Assembly: GCF_030816615.1 (NCBI RefSeq)
Contig: NZ_JAUSYD010000001.1
Coordinates: 806,001-870,000 of the forward strand
DNA: 64,000 nt
Source: Streptomyces sp. B1I3
GTDB lineage: Bacteria; Actinomycetota; Actinomycetes; Streptomycetales; Streptomycetaceae
Direction of reading: 5' to 3'
The notes under the pieces were generated by a model that saw only the letters and a list, made by a program, of their open reading frames with translations, had not been told where the DNA came from and did not search any database. A program made the position numbers and the translations under genes. This document shows, one piece after another, positions 61,929 to 64,000 of the stretch (positions are counted from its first letter, which is position 1; each line of letters opens with the position of its first letter).

Positions 61929-62330
61929 ATGCAGTTCTACACGATCGGCCAGGCGGCACGGCTGCTGGGCGTGAGCCCGGACACGGCACGCCGATGGGCG
62001 GACGCGGGCAAGGTCGCCACTCGTCGTGACGAGAGTGGGCGCCGCCTCATCGACGGCAGGGATCTGGCCGCCTTCTCGGTCGAGATCGCCGGAACCGCCG
62101 GGGCCGCCGCAGAGGGCGAAGCCCCCTACACCTCCGCGCGCAACGCCTTTCCGGGCATCGTCACCGCCGTGAAGCTGGGCGACGTCGCGGCCCAGGTGGA
62201 GATTCAGGCGGGGCCTCACCGGCTGGTGTCACTGCTCACGCGTGAGGCCGTGGAGGAACTGGCGCTGGAGGTCGGTATGGAGGCCACCGCCCGCGTCAAG
62301 TCGACCAACGTGCACATCGACCGCACCTGA
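61929..62330 (+). CDS. HTH-TOBE molybdate-binding regulator-like protein
   Basis: A 133-aa protein. The N-terminus is a MerR/excisionase-like HTH (FYTIGQAARLLGVSPDTARRWADAGKV, read in pieces, residues 3-30). The C-terminal part from about residue 60 is a single TOBE (molbindin) domain (SARNAFPGIVTAVKLGDVAAQVEIQAG) that binds molybdate or tungstate. In actinobacteria such genes precede modABC and are thought to regulate it. It lies 0.85 kb upstream of modA on the same strand. Direct or inverted repeats over its own -10 suggest autoregulation. Confidence 0.85.
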   Translation: MQFYTIGQAARLLGVSPDTARRWADAGKVATRRDESGRRLIDGRDLAAFSVEIAGTAGAAAEGEAPYTSARNAFPGIVTAVKLGDVAAQVEIQAGPHRLVSLLTREAVEELALEVGMEATARVKSTNVHIDRT

Positions 62331-62384
62331 CTCGCCGACTGCCGCCCGGCACACGGCACCTTCGCCGCCGGCCCCGCGCCCCGC

Positions 62385-62821
62385 TCACTCTCTCGACGCA
62401 CAACGGCCGTCCACGCGGATGACGTCGATGCCACCGGTGTGCTCGAGCCGCAGCGATCCGGAGTAAGGACATCGGGGGCCACCCGGTCGAGGGAAGCGCC
62501 CTCGATGCTCGCGGCGGGCAGGGACGGGAGCCAGTTCGAAGTCCAGGTCGATCTCCGCCCGGGAAAGCAGGACGTGATGGCCGTCCGCGCCCGTCGCCGC
62601 GAGCAGGAACCTGAGCCGGTCCGTGCGCCGGGCGCGGTCGAAGCCGGGGCCGGCGGCGTCCAGGACGTCGTGCGGCAAAGCCCCCTGAAGCGGTGGTGCC
62701 GGACACTGCCGGTGGCACGGTCGACGCCGGTCCGGGCCAGGTGCCGGGCCCGGGCGAACAGGTCGCACACCCACAGCCGGGCAGGGCGTGCCAGGTCGCC
62801 GGTCAGGCCGAGCTCTGCCAC
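62385..62821 (-). pseudogene. Frameshifted SUOX-like molybdopterin-binding domain protein
   Basis: Fragments of one protein are spread over two frames. LTGDLARPARLWV comes first (from 62821). GALPHDVLDAAGPGFD and DRLRFLLAATGADGHHVLL follow in another frame (about 62684-62523). Then IEGASLDRVAPDVLTPDRCGS is in the first frame (62506-62444), and HTGGIDVIRVDG returns to the second. At least three frameshifts are needed. The order matches small Streptomyces oxidoreductase molybdopterin-binding-domain proteins (SUOX fold). It sits in a molybdate locus, consistent with that assignment. Confidence 0.65.
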
Positions 62822-62978
62822 CGGGCTCGGCGGCGTTCATGGGCCGGATCACGGGCTGCTACCTCCCGCGGGGGCACGCCCGGACGGCAGATCCGTACAA
62901 ACGCACATGCCTACCTCATCCGTTCCTGGCCCGGCTCATGCGATGCGACAAGTGACTATCCCCTGGAATCTGCGGCAG

Positions 62979-63026
62979 TATGATCAGCACATGCCCACCT
63001 ACCGGATCGTGCCGGCGGCCGCTTGA
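62979..63026 (+). CDS. Possible leaderless 11-aa leader peptide upstream of modA
   Basis: TATGAT (62979-62984) is a good -10 box. An ATG 6 nt after it opens MPTYRIVPAAA and then TGA at 63024-63026. The spacing predicts transcription starting at the ATG, so the peptide would be made from a leaderless message. The modA start follows 147 bp later. It may be a regulatory leader peptide or chance. Confidence 0.35.
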   Translation, partial: YDQHMPTYRIVPAAA

Positions 63027-63172
63027 TGAGTGTCCTTGCCGACGCAGTGGGGCCCCGGGCCGGCCGGCGGGCCACCGCACGCCGTTCGTGACGGGCCGGG
63101 CCGCCGGAGTCCGGCCGTAAGACGTACGAGACTCGTAGTCGGCTCCTGTGAAGAGCCAGAGGGAGTGGACCC

Positions 63173-63991
63173 GTGATGACCCGTTCCGCCCGCCGGATCC
63201 TGCAGACGGCCGGTGCGGGCGCAGCCGCACTGCTGGCGTTGAGTGCCTGCTCCTCCTCCGGCGACTCCTCGTCCACGTCGGACCCGTCGGTCTCCACGGA
63301 CGCGGCGAAGAAGCTCTCCGGCACGGTGACCGTCTTCGCCGCCGCTTCACTCAAGGAGAGCTTCACGGCACTGGGCAGGGACTTCGAGAGGGCTCACCCC
63401 GGCACGAAGGTCACCTTCAGTTTCGGTGGCAGCGACACCCTTGCCGCCGGCATCACCGGTGGGGCCCCGGCCGACGTCTTCGCCGCCGCCAGCCCCAAGA
63501 CGATGGCCGTCGTCACGGACGCGGGTGACGTGTCGGGCGCGCCCGCCACCTTCGCGCGCAACCAGTTGGAGATCGCCACTCTGCCCGGCAACCCCGACTC
63601 CGTCACCTCCCTCGAAGACCTCACCCGGTCCGGTCTCAAGGTCGTGCTCTGCGACACGTCGGTGCCCTGCGGTGCCGCGGCGCAGAAGGCCCTCGACGCC
63701 GCGAAGCTGGAGCTCACCCCCGTCTCCTACGAGCAGGACGTCAAAAGCGCCCTGACGAAGGTGGTACTGAAGGAGGCCGACGCGTCCGTCGTCTACAGGA
63801 CCGATGTGTTGGCCGCGGGTGACAAGGTGGCGGGTGTGGAATTCCCCGAATCGGCCGAAGCCGTCAACGACTACCCGATCGCTCTCCTCAAGGACGCGCC
63901 CAACGTCGAAGCGGCCAAGGGGTTCATCGCCTTCGTGCACTCCTCCGAGGGTCGGAAGGTCCTGACCGGGGCCGGATTCATCGAGCCGTGA
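63173..63991 (+). CDS. modA: Molybdate-binding lipoprotein of ABC importer
   Basis: A 272-aa (or 271-aa) periplasmic-type binding protein anchored to the membrane. It has a lipoprotein signal (LLALSAC, lipidated Cys26) and a Ser/Asp-rich spacer. The ModA fold follows: VTVFAAASLKESFTALG with the oxyanion-binding AAASL, FGGSDTLAAGITGGAPADVFAAAS, and VVYRTDVLAAGDKV (read in pieces). GAGGGAG lies 7 nt before GTG 63173; the ATG at 63176 is an equal alternative. The stop overlaps the start of the next gene. Upstream context is a HTH-TOBE gene, consistent with molybdate uptake. Confidence 0.92.
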   Translation: MMTRSARRILQTAGAGAAALLALSACSSSGDSSSTSDPSVSTDAAKKLSGTVTVFAAASLKESFTALGRDFERAHPGTKVTFSFGGSDTLAAGITGGAPADVFAAASPKTMAVVTDAGDVSGAPATFARNQLEIATLPGNPDSVTSLEDLTRSGLKVVLCDTSVPCGAAAQKALDAAKLELTPVSYEQDVKSALTKVVLKEADASVVYRTDVLAAGDKVAGVEFPESAEAVNDYPIALLKDAPNVEAAKGFIAFVHSSEGRKVLTGAGFIEP

Positions 63992-64000
63992 GCGAGCTGA
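63988..64000 (+). CDS. First codons of the next transporter gene, probably modB
   Basis: A GTG at 63988 overlaps the modA stop (GTGA). The window ends after four codons (VSEL). By family organisation this should be the molybdate permease; only the start is visible here. Confidence 0.45.

Larger units (their letters stand above)
62331..63172. other. 842-bp region: decayed gene plus modA leader
   Basis: The left part (about 62385-62821) is a minus-strand pseudogene with molybdopterin-oxidoreductase-like fragments. The right part (62830-63172) has no long gene. It contains a TATGAT -10 box, a possible leaderless 11-aa ORF and GC-rich inverted repeats (about 63048-63105) before modA. Confidence 0.65.

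Overview
The window is chromosomal DNA from a high-GC actinomycete, almost certainly a Streptomyces. Codon third positions are nearly all G or C. Several small families are typical of the genus (DUF6381, DUF5133). Many genes look leaderless, with a TAGNNT-like -10 box about 6 nt before the start codon. I see no rRNA, tRNA, CRISPR array, intact insertion sequence or phage gene.

Layout. 1-5003: an edge gene start with a TetR-type operator, a cupin-XRE regulator, a PIG-L deacetylase, a rhodanese with a CsoR/CstR-like operator, a TTG-start S33 peptidase and an osmoprotectant-type ABC ATPase. 5004-11741: an aldo/keto reductase, a decayed LacI-type regulator, a sugar-catabolism trio (CE7 esterase, Gfo/Idh/MocA oxidoreductase, PmoA-like protein), and two osmoprotectant permeases that point at the ATPase from the opposite strand. 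The second permease runs straight into the C-terminal remnant of its substrate-binding protein. This fits an inversion plus an internal deletion. 11742-20000: housekeeping and redox genes (Ddn-type, ferredoxin-NADP reductase, YciO, DUF6381, DUF2267, LLM oxidoreductase, hemerythrin).

17756-30368 joins two modules. One is a minus-strand run of GH20, DUF5133 small protein, ATP-grasp ligase and CocE-type hydrolase, which could be a small peptide-modifying system. The other is a glycosidase group (GH1, GH3, serine hydrolase, GDSL esterase) with two paralogous TetR regulators. A near-identical 22-bp palindrome lies in front of GH1, GH3 and the GDSL esterase, so they look like one local regulon. A family-5 dipeptide/oligosaccharide-type ABC operon with a permease-ATPase fusion follows (31267-36503), then a catalase, a phosphoesterase and a SulP transporter/MerR pair.

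43207-60932 is the most distinctive part: a secondary-lipid (PUFA-synthase-like) locus. A divergent WS/DGAT-like acyltransferase faces an operon encoding a thioester-reductase-like SDR, a PfaD-type enoyl reductase, a 2052-aa KS-AT-ACP-KR-DH megasynthase and a 2246-aa KS-CLF-AT-DH-DH megasynthase. An 18-bp perfect stem closes the operon. There is a single ACP, no acylglycerophosphate acyltransferase domain and no phosphopantetheinyl transferase nearby. The neighbours suggest the chain is released by reduction and/or esterification rather than as an ordinary PUFA.

The right end has a methyltransferase broken by a G-run frameshift and a molybdenum locus: a HTH-TOBE protein, a decayed molybdopterin-oxidoreductase-like gene, a possible leaderless 11-aa leader peptide, modA, and the first codons of modB.
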